64,000 nucleotides of DNA, from positions 938,732 to 1,002,731 of the forward strand of contig OX638332.1 in assembly GCA_951812735.1 (NCBI GenBank). The letters are read 5' to 3'. The DNA comes from Candidatus Dadabacteria bacterium. GTDB taxonomy: Bacteria > Desulfobacterota_D > UBA1144 > Nemesobacterales > Nemesobacteraceae. The notes beneath the pieces are model-generated. The model saw nothing but the letters and a program-made list of their open reading frames with translations. It was not told where the DNA came from and ran no database searches. This document shows, one piece after another, positions 8,393-18,421 of the stretch. The translations under genes and the position numbers were made by a program. Every line of letters starts with the position of its first letter. Position 1 is the first letter of the stretch.

Positions 8393-9163
8393 CTAGTTAG
8401 CTATCCAGCCGCCGTCAACGGAAAGCTCCGCCCCAGTCATATACGCCACGTTCTCACTGTCGCAGAGGAAAAGCACAGCGTGCGCCATTTCTTCAGGAGT
8501 CGCGAAGCGACCCAAGTGTCCAGTTATCGGTTGGAGTCCCTTCAGATACGCATCAAGCTCCGGAGGCGAATCGTCAAGGAAAGCCTGTACCATTGGAGTC
8601 AGGGTAGTGCCGGGATTTATGGCGTTTACCCTGATGCCGTTTGCTCCGTACTCAAGGGCCATGCTTCTTGTGAGCTGCGACACCGCTCCTTTGGTGGAAT
8701 TATATGCAGCGGTACCCGGTATGGCCTTAATTCCCAGTATGGAGGAATTGTTGACTATTGTGCCTCCACCCTGCTCTATCATGTGAGGAATCGAGAACTT
8801 GGACATCAAGAAAGTGCCTCTTACGTTAATGGCGAACACCTGGTCCCAGTCTTCAATAGATGTTTCGTGAGTAATCGCGAGAGGAAGCACCCCGGCGTTA
8901 TTAAACAGTATGTCGATTTTGCCGAAAAGCTCTATAGCGTGCTCAACCGCCTCCTTGCAGTCCTCTTCCTTTGATACATCGCTTACAAGATACTCTATTC
9001 TTCCAGGAGAATCCTTGGCCAGCTCCGCAGCTTCCGCAAGAGTACTTTCTGTTCTGCCGGTTATAAGAACATCGGCACCCTCGTTTGCGAAAAGAAGCGC
9101 TGTGACCTGTCCTATTCCCAGACTTCCACCCGTGATTATCGCAGATTTGCCCTTAAGTTTCAT
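8393..9163 (-). CDS. Short-chain dehydrogenase/reductase (classical SDR)
   Basis: 256 residues, a classical SDR. The cofactor motif TGGSLGIG is at 11-18, NNAG at 88-91, the catalytic Ser at 140-141 and YNSTK with Tyr154 and Lys158. The C-terminal SVDGGW ending is typical of the glucose-1-dehydrogenase/3-oxoacyl-ACP reductase-like subgroup. Arg37 after the second strand suggests NADP. AGGAGGG lies 5 bases before the ATG and a good promoter lies at 9221-9249. It converges on the ispH operon. The substrate is not known. Confidence 0.85.
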   Translation of the reverse strand: MKLKGKSAIITGGSLGIGQVTALLFANEGADVLITGRTESTLAEAAELAKDSPGRIEYLVSDVSKEEDCKEAVEHAIELFGKIDILFNNAGVLPLAITHETSIEDWDQVFAINVRGTFLMSKFSIPHMIEQGGGTIVNNSSILGIKAIPGTAAYNSTKGAVSQLTRSMALEYGANGIRVNAINPGTTLTPMVQAFLDDSPPELDAYLKGLQPITGHLGRFATPEEMAHAVLFLCDSENVAYMTGAELSVDGGWIAN

Positions 9164-9220
9164 TGTATCCCTCCTTGGTATATGTTGAGGCAGGCTGCAA
9201 AAACCCCCACCTTGGTGGTT

Positions 9221-9249
9221 AGTTTAAACATCATGGATAGTTGCGTCAA
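9221..9249 (-). promoter_or_regulatory. Promoter of the SDR gene at 8393-9163
   Basis: Read on the minus strand: TTGACG (9249-9244), a 17-base spacer and TAAACT (9226-9221). Transcription would start near 9214, leaving a leader of about 50 bases. The leader contains a small CCACC/GGTGG inverted repeat before the ribosome-binding site. Confidence 0.5.
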
Positions 9250-9327
9250 TTCTCAGATGACTTTTTTTGCTGCCCTCAACATAAGGCACGGAAAAGACGG
9301 AAAACATCGTCAAAAAAAAGGTGGTGT

Positions 9328-9403
9328 TGGTAGCCCCAACGGGATTCGAACCCGTGTTTCAGCCTTGAGAGGGCTGCGTCCTAAACCCCTAGACGATGGG
9401 GCC
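9328..9403 (-). tRNA. tRNA-Glu (anticodon CTC)
   Basis: A full cloverleaf can be folded on the minus strand. There is a 7-bp acceptor stem with a terminal G-U pair, a 4-bp D stem (CGTC/GACG), a 5-bp anticodon stem CAGCC/GGCTG around the loop CTCTCAA, and a T arm ACGGG-TTCGAAT-CCCGT. Loop positions 34-36 are CTC, reading GAG codons. The 3' CCA is encoded. A run of eight T residues about 8 bases after the CCA could end the transcript. It stands alone, with no other tRNA next to it. Confidence 0.93.
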
Positions 9404-9519
9404 AAACTCGCAAGAAGTTATCAAGCTATCATAAAAGAAATCCGATTTCAAAGAATACGGTCAGAAAGCATGAAAAAACCTGACGCCGTTTCGCTTGGTT
9501 TTTAGCCGGGAATATGCTG

Positions 9520-9525
9520 TATAAT
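9520..9525 (+). promoter_or_regulatory. Putative -10 box of the HAD/GH65/phosphatase operon
   Basis: A perfect TATAAT about 50 bases before the HAD gene. TTGGTT at 9495-9500 is a possible -35 box, but the 19-base spacer is longer than ideal. Confidence 0.4.
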
Positions 9526-9576
9526 TAACCCGCGGCGAAAACGGTCTTATCAGAATTTCCGAGCAGGAAAACTAAT

Positions 9577-10362
9577 ATGGGAACGAGCGCAACAAAGCTA
9601 AAAACTCCAAACGGAGAATCTATCTTTTCAAAAAACAGCTACGACGCGGTTCTCTTCGACCTTGACGGAGTGCTTACCACGACCGAAAAAATTCACTCCG
9701 CCTGCTGGAAAAAAACATTTGACGAGTTCCTCCACACCCGGGCAAGGAAGTGCAGGGAGAGCTTCGTCCCGTTCAGCGAAACGGACGACTACCTTGAACA
9801 TGTTGACGGCAAACCTCGCTACGAGGGTGTGCGCGGGTTTCTACTCTCGCGCGGAATAGAACTTCCCGAGGGCAACAAGGATTCCCCGCCGGGCGAGCAG
9901 TCCGTTTTCGGACTCGGGAACAAAAAAAACCAGCTGTTTAGGGAAACCCTTGAAAAAGAGTCGCCCGGAACCTATGAAACATCCATCGCGCTTGCGCATC
10001 GTCTCAAGAAAGCCGGGTTTCGCCTGGGCGTCGTATCTTCAAGCAGGAACTGCCGGGCGGTGATGGCAGCTGCGGGAATAGAGGACCTTTTTGAGGTTAC
10101 GGTTGATTGGGTCACGGCGACTGAAAAAGGGCTTCGAGGGAAACCTGAGCCAGATACATTTATCGAAGCCGCTTCGGCGCTTGGAAGCAAGCCCGAAAAA
10201 AGTATCATTATCGAGGACGCTGCGGCAGGGGTAGCGGCGGGAGCGCGCGGGGGCTTCGGGCTTGTAATCGGTGTAGCGAGAAAGCAAAACGAAGATGAGC
10301 TTCTTTCAAACGGAGCGGATGTAGTTGTCAGCGATCTGGGAGAGTTCGGGTCTGGAGAGTAG
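9577..10362 (+). CDS. HAD-superfamily hydrolase, beta-phosphoglucomutase-like
   Basis: 261 residues. HAD motif I is FDLDGVLTTTEKIH near residue 30 (nucleophile Asp and acid Asp). A later VVSSSRN is motif II, a Lys-Pro-Glu-Pro segment gives motif III, and IIEDAAAGVAAG gives motif IV. Beta-phosphoglucomutase turns beta-glucose 1-phosphate into glucose 6-phosphate. The gene lies 18 bp before a GH65 phosphorylase, which makes beta-glucose 1-phosphate, so the pair forms a complete two-step route. AGGAAAA precedes the ATG. The mutase call depends mainly on this neighbour. Confidence 0.8.
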   Translation: MGTSATKLKTPNGESIFSKNSYDAVLFDLDGVLTTTEKIHSACWKKTFDEFLHTRARKCRESFVPFSETDDYLEHVDGKPRYEGVRGFLLSRGIELPEGNKDSPPGEQSVFGLGNKKNQLFRETLEKESPGTYETSIALAHRLKKAGFRLGVVSSSRNCRAVMAAAGIEDLFEVTVDWVTATEKGLRGKPEPDTFIEAASALGSKPEKSIIIEDAAAGVAAGARGGFGLVIGVARKQNEDELLSNGADVVVSDLGEFGSGE

Positions 10363-10380
10363 CGAACCAAGGAAACCGGG

Positions 10381-12774
10381 ATGATAAAGAGAGAGAGAAA
10401 GGGCATATACACGGCACGGCACATATATTCCCCCGATCCGTGGAGGATAACGGAAAAAGAGTTTTATCCCGAACTGATCGGCCTCGCGGAAACCATCTTC
10501 TGCACCTCAAACGGCTACATAGGAATGCGGGGGGCCTTTGAGGAGGGAAACCCCAGCTACCAGAACTTCACCATAGTCAACGGCTTCTACGAAACATGGC
10601 CCATCATATACGGAGAAGAAGCATTCGGGTTCACGAAGATGGGACAGACAATAGTGAACATCCCGGACTCAAAAATAATCAAGCTTTACGTAGACGACGA
10701 GCCCTTTTACCTGCCAACCGCGACTCTTCTTCACTTTGAGCGGTTCCTTGACATGAGAAACGGCGTGGTCGAGAGAAATCTCGTGTGGGAAATGTTCTCG
10801 GGCAAGCAGATATCGATAAGGTCGAAAAGACTAGTTTCCATGGAGCACCGCCACCTAGCCGCCATATCTTACGAAGTAACGGTTCTTAACGACAAGGCCC
10901 CCGTAATCATATCTTCGGAAATAATCGACCACGAAAACTACGCGGAAGGGGATGAAGAGCAGCAGATCCACGGCAACGGAGGAGATCCGCGGAGGGCTAG
11001 CAAACTTGAGCATCGGGTTCTTGAACCCCGCATGAACGATGTGCAGGACACAAGCGTGATTCTCTGCCACTCGACCCGAAACAGCAAGATGACGATCACC
11101 TCGGGAATCGAGCACACGCTTGATACAAACTGCGATTTTGCCTATACAAGCAGGGCGGCAGATGACCGCGGAAAAGTGGTTTTCATGGTCGATGCCCGAA
11201 AGGGAGAACCCATAAATCTTACCAAGTACATGACCTATCACACCACAAGAACCGCCCCGCACACAAACGAGGAACTGCGAGAGAGAGCTAAAAGAAGCCT
11301 CAAAAGAGCCAAGAAGTTCGGGTTTTCAGACCTGCTTGAGGGACAGCGCAAGTATCTCGACGAGTTCTGGGAAAGAAGCGACGTGAGCGTGGAGATGGAC
11401 AATGATGAGCAGACCGTATCGTTCCAGCAGGCAATACGATTCAGTCTTTTCCAGATGTACCAGTCTTCGGCAAGAGTGGAGGGGGCCGGAGTGCCGTCCA
11501 AGGGTCTCACAGGAGCGGGCTACGACGGTCATTACTTCTGGGACATGGAAATATACTTGATGCCTTTCCTTATCTACACGTCACCCGGTATTGCCGAGAA
11601 CCTCTTAAAGTTTCGCTACAGCATGCTTGACAAGGCAAGGAAATACGCAAAAAGGCTTAACCAGAAAGGAGCAATGTTTCCCTGGAGAACCATAAACGGG
11701 GAGGAAGCATCCGCTTACTACGCGGCAGGAACTGCGCAGTACCACATAAACGCCGATATAGTCTACGCGCTCAGAAAATACGTGAATGTTACGGGAAATC
11801 ATGATTTTGTTTCCAAGTACGGAGTGGAGATTCTGATTGAAACAGCCAGGCTCTGGAGCGATCTTGGATTTTACTCGAACTCTGGAGAAGAAAAATTCGA
11901 AATACACGGTGTTACGGGTCCCGATGAGTACAACACCGTGGTAAACAACAACACCTACACGAATCTCATGGCCCGCGAGAACCTGAGGCTCGCCGCCGCC
12001 ACGGTTGAAAAACTCAAGGAAACCGAGCCTGAACTTTTTAAGAACCTCGCCCACAAAACCAGTTTCCGCACTTCGGAAATCAAAGACTGGAAAAAAGCCG
12101 CCCAACTCATGTACATACCGTATGACGAAAAGCTGGGGATACATCCCCAGGACAATTATTTTCTCGAGAAAGAAGAATGGGATTTTGAGAATGTTCCAGA
12201 AGATAAATATCCCGTACTGCTCCACTACCATCCGCTGGTCATCTACCGTCACAGAGTAGTTAAACAGTCGGATCTCGTGCTTGCGATGTTCCTCCTTGAA
12301 AAGGAGTTCTCGCAGGAAGAAAAAGAACGGAACTTCGATTACTACGATCCTCTCACAACAGGAGACTCTTCGCTTTCGGCATGTATACAGGGAATAGTGG
12401 CTGCCAAGGTAGGACAAATGGATAAGGCGATGGAATACGCGGAAAATGCGGTTTTCATGGATCTGGGAGACATGGGACGAAACACCGTTGACGGCTGTCA
12501 CATAGCCTCCATGGGTGGAACGTGGATGATGTTTGTGTTCGGGTTTGCCGGGCTCGCCAACACAGGCAAAGCTCCCGAGTTCTCTCCAAACCTGCCCGAA
12601 GAAATGCTGCGGCTCAGTTTCTCCATCACGATCCTGGGCAACCTGATAGAGGTGGACCTAAACCACTCAGAAGCCATGTATACGCTTAAAAACGGAGATG
12701 GGATAGCGCTTCGCCACGCAGGAATTGATTTTGAAATTTCCCCGGAGAGCCCGACATTCGTAACGAAAACCTGA
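10381..12774 (+). CDS. Glycoside hydrolase family 65 disaccharide phosphorylase (trehalose/maltose/kojibiose type)
   Basis: 797 residues, the usual GH65 length. The N-terminal beta-sandwich is followed by an (alpha/alpha)6 barrel. GLTGAGYDGHYFWDME near residue 380 is the typical barrel entry. GVTGPDEYNTVVNNN near residue 515 holds the catalytic acid Glu. A C-terminal His-rich segment and the DGCHIASMGGTW motif complete the phosphate and sugar site. The enzyme splits an alpha-linked glucose disaccharide with phosphate, giving beta-glucose 1-phosphate. Which disaccharide is used cannot be told from sequence; trehalose or maltose is most likely. The upstream HAD mutase would feed the product into glycolysis. 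Confidence 0.9.
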   Translation: MIKRERKGIYTARHIYSPDPWRITEKEFYPELIGLAETIFCTSNGYIGMRGAFEEGNPSYQNFTIVNGFYETWPIIYGEEAFGFTKMGQTIVNIPDSKIIKLYVDDEPFYLPTATLLHFERFLDMRNGVVERNLVWEMFSGKQISIRSKRLVSMEHRHLAAISYEVTVLNDKAPVIISSEIIDHENYAEGDEEQQIHGNGGDPRRASKLEHRVLEPRMNDVQDTSVILCHSTRNSKMTITSGIEHTLDTNCDFAYTSRAADDRGKVVFMVDARKGEPINLTKYMTYHTTRTAPHTNEELRERAKRSLKRAKKFGFSDLLEGQRKYLDEFWERSDVSVEMDNDEQTVSFQQAIRFSLFQMYQSSARVEGAGVPSKGLTGAGYDGHYFWDMEIYLMPFLIYTSPGIAENLLKFRYSMLDKARKYAKRLNQKGAMFPWRTINGEEASAYYAAGTAQYHINADIVYALRKYVNVTGNHDFVSKYGVEILIETARLWSDLGFYSNSGEEKFEIHGVTGPDEYNTVVNNNTYTNLMARENLRLAAATVEKLKETEPELFKNLAHKTSFRTSEIKDWKKAAQLMYIPYDEKLGIHPQDNYFLEKEEWDFENVPEDKYPVLLHYHPLVIYRHRVVKQSDLVLAMFLLEKEFSQEEKERNFDYYDPLTTGDSSLSACIQGIVAAKVGQMDKAMEYAENAVFMDLGDMGRNTVDGCHIASMGGTWMMFVFGFAGLANTGKAPEFSPNLPEEMLRLSFSITILGNLIEVDLNHSEAMYTLKNGDGIALRHAGIDFEISPESPTFVTKT

Positions 12775-12816
12775 GAAACCGCCGAAGCTTTGTTCTAAGC
12801 GCGGGATCTGATACAA

Positions 12817-13812
12817 ATGGGCTTTGAACTGGAAAAAAAGGCGGGGATCGACGCTGTAACCAAAGCATCCAGCGTCTGCGCGCGAATGCGCGAGGAACCA
12901 GAGTTCCGCGAAGCACTTCACAAAACAGACGGTTCCCCGGTCACCCTCGCGGATTTTTTCGTGCAGGCGTTAATAAACGAGGAACTCACAGCAGCTTTTC
13001 CCGAAATTCCCATAGTAGCCGAAGAAACTTCGCTCTGTCTTGAGGGCAACTCCGGGGAAAAACTCAGAAACCATCTTGGGGAGCTTCTGCCTGGAAAGAA
13101 CTTAGACGAAATACTGCGTGCGATCGACAGAGGGAATAACGAAGGCGGAAGCCACGGAAAATTCTGGACGCTTGATCCGATTGACGGAACAAGAGGGTTT
13201 CTTGCAAAACGTCAGTATGCAATCGCACTCGCACTGATTGAAAACGGAGAAGTCGTCCTCGGAATACTGGGGTGCCCGGAACTGGGACCGGATGCAAGAG
13301 ACGATGCAGGCCGGGAGAAGGGATTTGTGTTTTTTGCCGAGAAGGAACAGGGTTCCTATCAGGTCGCACTTTCAGACGGTCTGCAAACGCGCATTTCGGT
13401 ATCGGGAATCGCAAGAGCCTCAGAGGCTGTTATGTGCGAATCGGTCGAAGCCCCGGGTTCATCCTATGAATTCTCGGGAAAAATCTCCCGCCTTCTCAAT
13501 ATAAGCGCAAGACCTGTAAGAATGGACAGCCAATGCAAGTACGCGGTTTTGGCCAGGGGAGATACCTCCATCTACCTTCGCCCGCCTCCGCGAAAAGATT
13601 ACAAGGAAAACATATGGGATCATGCAGCGGGATGTATAATTGTCAGGGAAGCCGGAGGAACCGTGACAGACTCTTCAGGGAAGCCTCTTGATTTCTCCGT
13701 CGGCAAAAAACTGCACGAGAACAAAGGGGTCTTGGCAACCAATGGCGTCATCCATGAAGCGGTGCTGCAGGCGGTGAAAAAGACCGTTCCCCAAAAAAAG
13801 CATACAGATTAA
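12817..13812 (+). CDS. 3'(2'),5'-bisphosphate nucleotidase (HAL2/CysQ-like), inositol phosphatase superfamily
   Basis: 331 residues. Metal-binding motifs are in order: PVTLADFF, IVAEETS, LDPIDGTRGFL (DPIDGT core) and WDHAAGCIIVREAGG. The long insert before DPIDGT and the QYAIALALIENG stretch are closer to the HAL2/SAL1 type than to inositol monophosphatase. Such enzymes remove the 3'-phosphate of PAP, the by-product of sulfotransferases, so a link with the sulfotransferase at the left edge is possible but inferred. It is the third gene of the GH65 operon, 42 bp downstream. Confidence 0.8.
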   Translation: MGFELEKKAGIDAVTKASSVCARMREEPEFREALHKTDGSPVTLADFFVQALINEELTAAFPEIPIVAEETSLCLEGNSGEKLRNHLGELLPGKNLDEILRAIDRGNNEGGSHGKFWTLDPIDGTRGFLAKRQYAIALALIENGEVVLGILGCPELGPDARDDAGREKGFVFFAEKEQGSYQVALSDGLQTRISVSGIARASEAVMCESVEAPGSSYEFSGKISRLLNISARPVRMDSQCKYAVLARGDTSIYLRPPPRKDYKENIWDHAAGCIIVREAGGTVTDSSGKPLDFSVGKKLHENKGVLATNGVIHEAVLQAVKKTVPQKKHTD

Positions 13813-13923
13813 CAGATCAAATTTCTTGCGAGTGGGAAACCGGCATTTCCCGAATCCAGTCTAATCAAAGACTTCTAAAAAGTTACTCCCCACTTCACTG
13901 GACCCCATAGAGCACAACTATTC

Positions 13924-14727
13924 CTACACCCACAAATAAACCGCAATTATCACAACAGAAAGAACCGCTCTGTAAACGACAAAAAGAGTGAATGACCTTG
14001 TCTTAACGTAATCCAGCAGAAATCGGATGGCGAAAAGGGCCGAGATAAAAGAAGTCGCGATCCCGAGAGCAAACGACCATCGGAATATCTCCGCATAGCC
14101 AAGATGCCTGATCTCAAAAACCCCCGCTGCCACTATGACAGGTATGGCCAGAAGAAATGAAAAACGCGCGGCTTCCTCTCTTTTGTAGTTTCTGAAAAGC
14201 CCTCCGGTAATCGTAACGCCCGCTCTCGAAGCTCCGGGCAAAATTGCGAAGGCCTGCGCAACGCCGAAAAAAAGCGCGTCGGTAAGGTTCATGTCCTGAA
14301 GGGTCTTACTTGCGGTCGTCTTCCTGTCGGAGATATAAAGAAGCACCCCGAAACCAAGAAGAAATACAGAGACCAGAACCGGGTCTCGAAGCACACCTGA
14401 GGCGTAGCGCTCAAACAAAAACCCGGCCCCAACCGCGGGCAGGGTGGCAACCACCAAATATATCCCCGTTTTTCCATCTTGGCGTCCCTCGAACGAAAAA
14501 GACCACAAACCACAGAAAAAATCCCGTACGATGAACCCAAGCTCCTCCCTGAAGCAGTAAAAGATCGCAAAAAGGCTTCCTACGTGAAGCGCCACCGTGA
14601 AAGGCAATCCCTGATCCTTCCAGGAAAAAAGCCATGGGACCAGGAACAGGTGAGCGGTGCTGCTTACCGGGAAAAACTCGGTTATTCCCTGTATTACGCC
14701 GAGGATTATCGACTGCACTGTTTCCAA
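13924..14727 (-). CDS. uppP: Undecaprenyl-diphosphatase
   Basis: 267 residues with about eight membrane segments. It removes phosphate from undecaprenyl diphosphate, recycling the lipid carrier for peptidoglycan and O-antigen. The two signature regions are present: GITEFFPVSSTAHL near residue 15 (Glu and Ser-Ser) and PGASRAGVTI near 165. The second usually reads PGTSRSG, so the Ser-to-Ala change is a small oddity, but the essential Arg is kept. It begins 3 bases after the uvrA stop and is thus the last gene of the puuD-like/uvrA/uppP operon. Confidence 0.93.
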   Translation of the reverse strand: METVQSIILGVIQGITEFFPVSSTAHLFLVPWLFSWKDQGLPFTVALHVGSLFAIFYCFREELGFIVRDFFCGLWSFSFEGRQDGKTGIYLVVATLPAVGAGFLFERYASGVLRDPVLVSVFLLGFGVLLYISDRKTTASKTLQDMNLTDALFFGVAQAFAILPGASRAGVTITGGLFRNYKREEAARFSFLLAIPVIVAAGVFEIRHLGYAEIFRWSFALGIATSFISALFAIRFLLDYVKTRSFTLFVVYRAVLSVVIIAVYLWV

Positions 14728-14730
14728 TCT

Positions 14731-17553
14731 CTAACTCCCTGCAACCCCGTTTTCTAAAACACCTCTGAGATAAAAGGCCGTGTGTGAATTGCTGACCCCG
14801 CATATCTGCTCGGGGGTACCACAGGCCACAAGTTCTCCTCCATCCTCTCCGCCCCCGGGACCGAGATCAATTACGTGGTCCGCGCACTTTATTATGTCCA
14901 GATTATGTTCTATCACAACCACGGTGTTTCCGAGATCCACGAGCCTGTGTATCACCGAAACGAGCTTCTGTATATCGTCGAAATGAAGCCCGACAGACGG
15001 TTCGTCAAGTATGTAGAGTGTTTTTCCAGAAGCTTTTTTCCCAAGCTCTCTCGCAAGCTTTATCCGCTGCGCCTCCCCTCCGGAAAGAGTAGTCACCCGC
15101 TGCCCAAGTCTTACGTAGCCGAGCCCGACATCGTTTAAGACCCTGAGCTTTCCCGAAATCTTCGGGATGTTCTCGAAAAACTCAGCCGCCTCCCTTATCG
15201 TCATATCAAGAACATTTGATACGCTCTTCCCCTTGTACCTGATCTCCAGAGTTTCGTCGTTATATCTTTTGCCTCTGCACACCTCGCACGTAACGTAAAC
15301 ATCGGGAAGAAAATGCATCTCGATTCTTACGGTTCCACTTCCCCCGCACCCCGCGCAGCTTCCCTGGGAGAGGTTAAAGCTGAACCTGCCCGGCCCGTAT
15401 CCCATCACCTTCGACTCCGGAAGCATGGAGAAGATTTTTCTTATCTCGGTAAGCACACCGGTGTAAGTTGCGGGGTTTGATCTCGGGGTTCTGCCTATCG
15501 GGCTCTGATCAACTTTGATGACCTTGTCGAGATTCTCGGTGCCGACAATTCCCCCGTGAGGCGCAACGCGGTTTCTTCCCCTGTTAAGCTTTCTCGAGAG
15601 ACCGCTGTAAAGAGTATCAACTACAAGGGTGCTTTTCCCCGACCCTGAAACTCCCGTCACACATATAAATGTTCCGAGAGGAAAATCGACGTCGATTTTC
15701 CTCAGATTGTTCCCGAAAGCTCCACGCACCCCGATCCGGGCAGCGGAGGATCGTCTCGACCCGGGCACAGGGATTTTCTTTTTGCCCGAAAGGTATCTTC
15801 CGGTAACCGAACCGGCGCAGCGGGAGATTTTCCCGACGCTTCCCGAGCAGACAACCTCACCTCCGAGCTCGCCGGCCCCCGGACCGACGTCAAGCACGAA
15901 ATCCGCGCTCTTTATGGTTTCCTCGTCATGCTCGACGACAATTACCGTGTTGCCCATGTCCCTTATGCTCTTTAGTGTTTCAACGAGTTTTTTGTTGTCC
16001 TTCGGGTGAAGTCCTATGGAAGGTTCGTCAAGCACGTACGTTATTCCCGTAAGTTTCGAACCCACCTGCGTCGCGAGCCTCACCCTTTGAGCCTCTCCAC
16101 CAGAAAGAGTCGGAGCCGTACGGTCAAGACTCACATAACCAAGTCCTATGTCCCCGAGAAAACCGAGCCGAGAGGATATCTCTTTTACTACTTCTCCCGC
16201 AATCTTTGTCTCTCTTCCGGAAAGCTCAAGCGACTCGAAGTAAGGGAGAAGGTCGCAAATGGCCATCCCCGCGAGATCCGATATGGTTTTTTCCCTGAGA
16301 AGCACGGAAAGGGCAATCCTGTTGAGCCGGGCTCCGTCGCACTTTCTGCACGGAACCGTCCTCATGTACTTTGAGAGTTTTTCCCGAAGCTCTTCCGACT
16401 GGGTCTGTGAATACCATTCCATGAGCATGCCGACGATTCCCGGAAAGGTCGCAACGTACTCCCTGAGTCTCCCCCTCCTCGCTTTCCTGAAGCTTATCCT
16501 CTCCGTCCCCGAACCGTACAGTATCTTTTGTTTGTCCAGAGAGGTGAGCTGAGAAAACGGCACGTCGAGTGCGAAGCCGTAATGATCGGAGAGTCCCTCG
16601 AGTATTCGGGTAATGTATTTTGAATCTTCAAACGGTTTGATCGCTCCTTTGGAAAGAGATTTCCCCGGGTCTTCCACTATGAGCTCAGGATCGAAAAATG
16701 TCTCGAATCCAAGCCCCTGACAGTTCACACACGCGCCGTAGGGGCTGTTAAAGGAGAAAAGCCTGGGGGATATCTCAGGGTAGTTTATCGCGCAGCGGGG
16801 ACAGGAAAAATGTTCGCTGAAAGTAAGAATTTTCCCGCCTTCGATCTCGCATTTTAAAAGCCCTCCCGATCTTTTAAGGGCTAGGGAGACTGCGTCAGCT
16901 AGCCTTTTTTTCGAACTCTCCCCACGCAGGACTATGCTGTCCACCAAGAGTTCGATAGTGTGCTTTTTGTTGCGGGAAAGCTCTATGCTGTCTTCAAGGT
17001 CGTAGGTCTCTCCGTCAATTCTCACCCTCACGAAGCCTTCCCTTCTCATGTCCTCAAGCTCTTTTCTGTATATCCCCTTTCTTCCCTGAACTACCGGGGA
17101 ATACACGCACACAGGCTTTTTGCCCGCTTCTTCGTAGATTCTCTCAATCATGCTCAATGGGGTCTGGGAAGATATCTCCTCGCCGCACTCATAGCAGTGC
17201 GGCTCTCCGACTACGGAGAAAAGTACGCGCATGTAATCATATATCTCCGTTATCGTCCCGACGGTTGAGCGCGGGTTTCTGTGAAAGGTTTTCTGATCGA
17301 CCGAAACGGAGGGAGAAAGACCCTCGACAAAGTCGACGTTCGGCTTGTCAAGCTTCTCGACAAACTGTCTTGCGTAGGAGGAAAGGGACTCCATAAATCT
17401 TCTCTGCGCCTCGGCAAAAAGTATGTCGAAAACCAGAGAAGACTTTCCCGAACCGCTCACTCCCGTGACAACGGTGAAGCTTCGCCTCGGTATTTTGACG
17501 TCTATGTTCTTGAGATTGTGCTCTCGCGCACCGACTATGCTTATGAACTTCAA
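14731..17553 (-). CDS. uvrA: UvrABC excinuclease subunit A
   Basis: 940 residues, full length for UvrA, the damage-sensing ATPase of nucleotide excision repair. Two ABC ATPase halves are visible: Walker [14 protein letters not shown] near residue 32 and [13 protein letters not shown] near 640, each with LSGGEAQR signature motifs (about 490 and 830). Zinc-binding Cys pairs are seen in the first half (CPRC then CVNC) and in the second (CAGC then CEVC). DEPSIGLHP and DEPSVGLHF are the Walker B regions. The enzyme loads UvrB onto DNA; uvrB and uvrC are not in this window. No SOS box was recognised upstream. Confidence 0.97.
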   Translation of the reverse strand: MKFISIVGAREHNLKNIDVKIPRRSFTVVTGVSGSGKSSLVFDILFAEAQRRFMESLSSYARQFVEKLDKPNVDFVEGLSPSVSVDQKTFHRNPRSTVGTITEIYDYMRVLFSVVGEPHCYECGEEISSQTPLSMIERIYEEAGKKPVCVYSPVVQGRKGIYRKELEDMRREGFVRVRIDGETYDLEDSIELSRNKKHTIELLVDSIVLRGESSKKRLADAVSLALKRSGGLLKCEIEGGKILTFSEHFSCPRCAINYPEISPRLFSFNSPYGACVNCQGLGFETFFDPELIVEDPGKSLSKGAIKPFEDSKYITRILEGLSDHYGFALDVPFSQLTSLDKQKILYGSGTERISFRKARRGRLREYVATFPGIVGMLMEWYSQTQSEELREKLSKYMRTVPCRKCDGARLNRIALSVLLREKTISDLAGMAICDLLPYFESLELSGRETKIAGEVVKEISSRLGFLGDIGLGYVSLDRTAPTLSGGEAQRVRLATQVGSKLTGITYVLDEPSIGLHPKDNKKLVETLKSIRDMGNTVIVVEHDEETIKSADFVLDVGPGAGELGGEVVCSGSVGKISRCAGSVTGRYLSGKKKIPVPGSRRSSAARIGVRGAFGNNLRKIDVDFPLGTFICVTGVSGSGKSTLVVDTLYSGLSRKLNRGRNRVAPHGGIVGTENLDKVIKVDQSPIGRTPRSNPATYTGVLTEIRKIFSMLPESKVMGYGPGRFSFNLSQGSCAGCGGSGTVRIEMHFLPDVYVTCEVCRGKRYNDETLEIRYKGKSVSNVLDMTIREAAEFFENIPKISGKLRVLNDVGLGYVRLGQRVTTLSGGEAQRIKLARELGKKASGKTLYILDEPSVGLHFDDIQKLVSVIHRLVDLGNTVVVIEHNLDIIKCADHVIDLGPGGGEDGGELVACGTPEQICGVSNSHTAFYLRGVLENGVAGS

Positions 17554-17589
17554 CCTGAAGGCTCCCCGGGCAAAAATACGCAGATAAAA

Positions 17590-18348
17590 TTACCCGATAC
17601 TCGGGGAACCGTCCGCCGTCTGGGCGGCCTCTGTGAGGAACCGGGTGAAAATCAGTTCGGACAGGCGGGTCCGCTCAAGCTCGGGATGCCACTGAATCCC
17701 CATTACGCGGCCGTCTGTGGACTCAAATCCCTCGACTATTCCGTCCGGGGCTAAGGCACTTACCCGAAGACCCTCTCCCACGCTGTTTATCGCTTGGTGG
17801 TGGTAGCTTTTTATCTCGAATTTCCTTTCTTCCGTAAAGCTGCCGAAGAGCGTGTCCTCAAGAACCGTGACCCCGTGAACCTCGCCCCCCTCGTGACAAA
17901 GCGCGTCGGGCAGAAGCGCTTTTATGTCCTGATGAATTGAGCCCCCGTAGAAAACGTTTATAAACTGCATGCCCCCGCATATGCCGAGAACCGGCATGTC
18001 TCTTTCGAGCGCAAGGCGCAGGACACTGAACTCCGTTTCAGTTCTCTCGGGGCTCATTGGCTTTATGGCGGGATGCGGGGATTCGCCGTAGAACTTCGGG
18101 TCCATGTCCCTTGAACCCGGTATCAAAAGCCCGTCAATAGCGGAGACTATACTGAACAGAAAATCCGAGCCTGACGTTTCAGCGACTGTGGGAATCAGAA
18201 CTGGCGCACCACCGTAGAACTCAACGGCCTTCGAGTAGGCAGACTCTATGAGGTTTGATTTGTCTTCAAGGTCGGTTGTTATGCCGATAATCGGTCGCGC
18301 TTCAGCACTCGCCGGTTTTTGGGCCAAAGGAAAGTCCCTCTCGTTCAC
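17590..18348 (-). CDS. Class I glutamine amidotransferase, gamma-glutamyl-GABA hydrolase (PuuD) family
   Basis: 252 residues. It has the catalytic triad of the peptidase C26 family: the nucleophile Cys in VLGICGGMQFIN, then SYHHQAI and GIQWHPE. GLLIPGSRDMDPKFYGE is the typical PuuD region before the nucleophile. Family members cleave gamma-glutamyl amides, for example gamma-glutamyl-GABA in putrescine breakdown. No other puu genes are nearby, so the substrate is open. It starts the operon with uvrA, 36 bp upstream of it. Confidence 0.8.
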   Translation of the reverse strand: MNERDFPLAQKPASAEARPIIGITTDLEDKSNLIESAYSKAVEFYGGAPVLIPTVAETSGSDFLFSIVSAIDGLLIPGSRDMDPKFYGESPHPAIKPMSPERTETEFSVLRLALERDMPVLGICGGMQFINVFYGGSIHQDIKALLPDALCHEGGEVHGVTVLEDTLFGSFTEERKFEIKSYHHQAINSVGEGLRVSALAPDGIVEGFESTDGRVMGIQWHPELERTRLSELIFTRFLTEAAQTADGSPSIG

Positions 18349-18421
18349 GTAACAGAATAAGTTCAGGCGTGATAAAGCTTACCCGCAGACCCGAGAATAT
18401 GTACAGCGCGCCGGTCCCGGT

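Noticed and set aside
9182-9505. A 107-residue open frame across the tRNA-Glu
   Set aside because: It runs antisense through the tRNA and its sequence is the tRNA read as protein.
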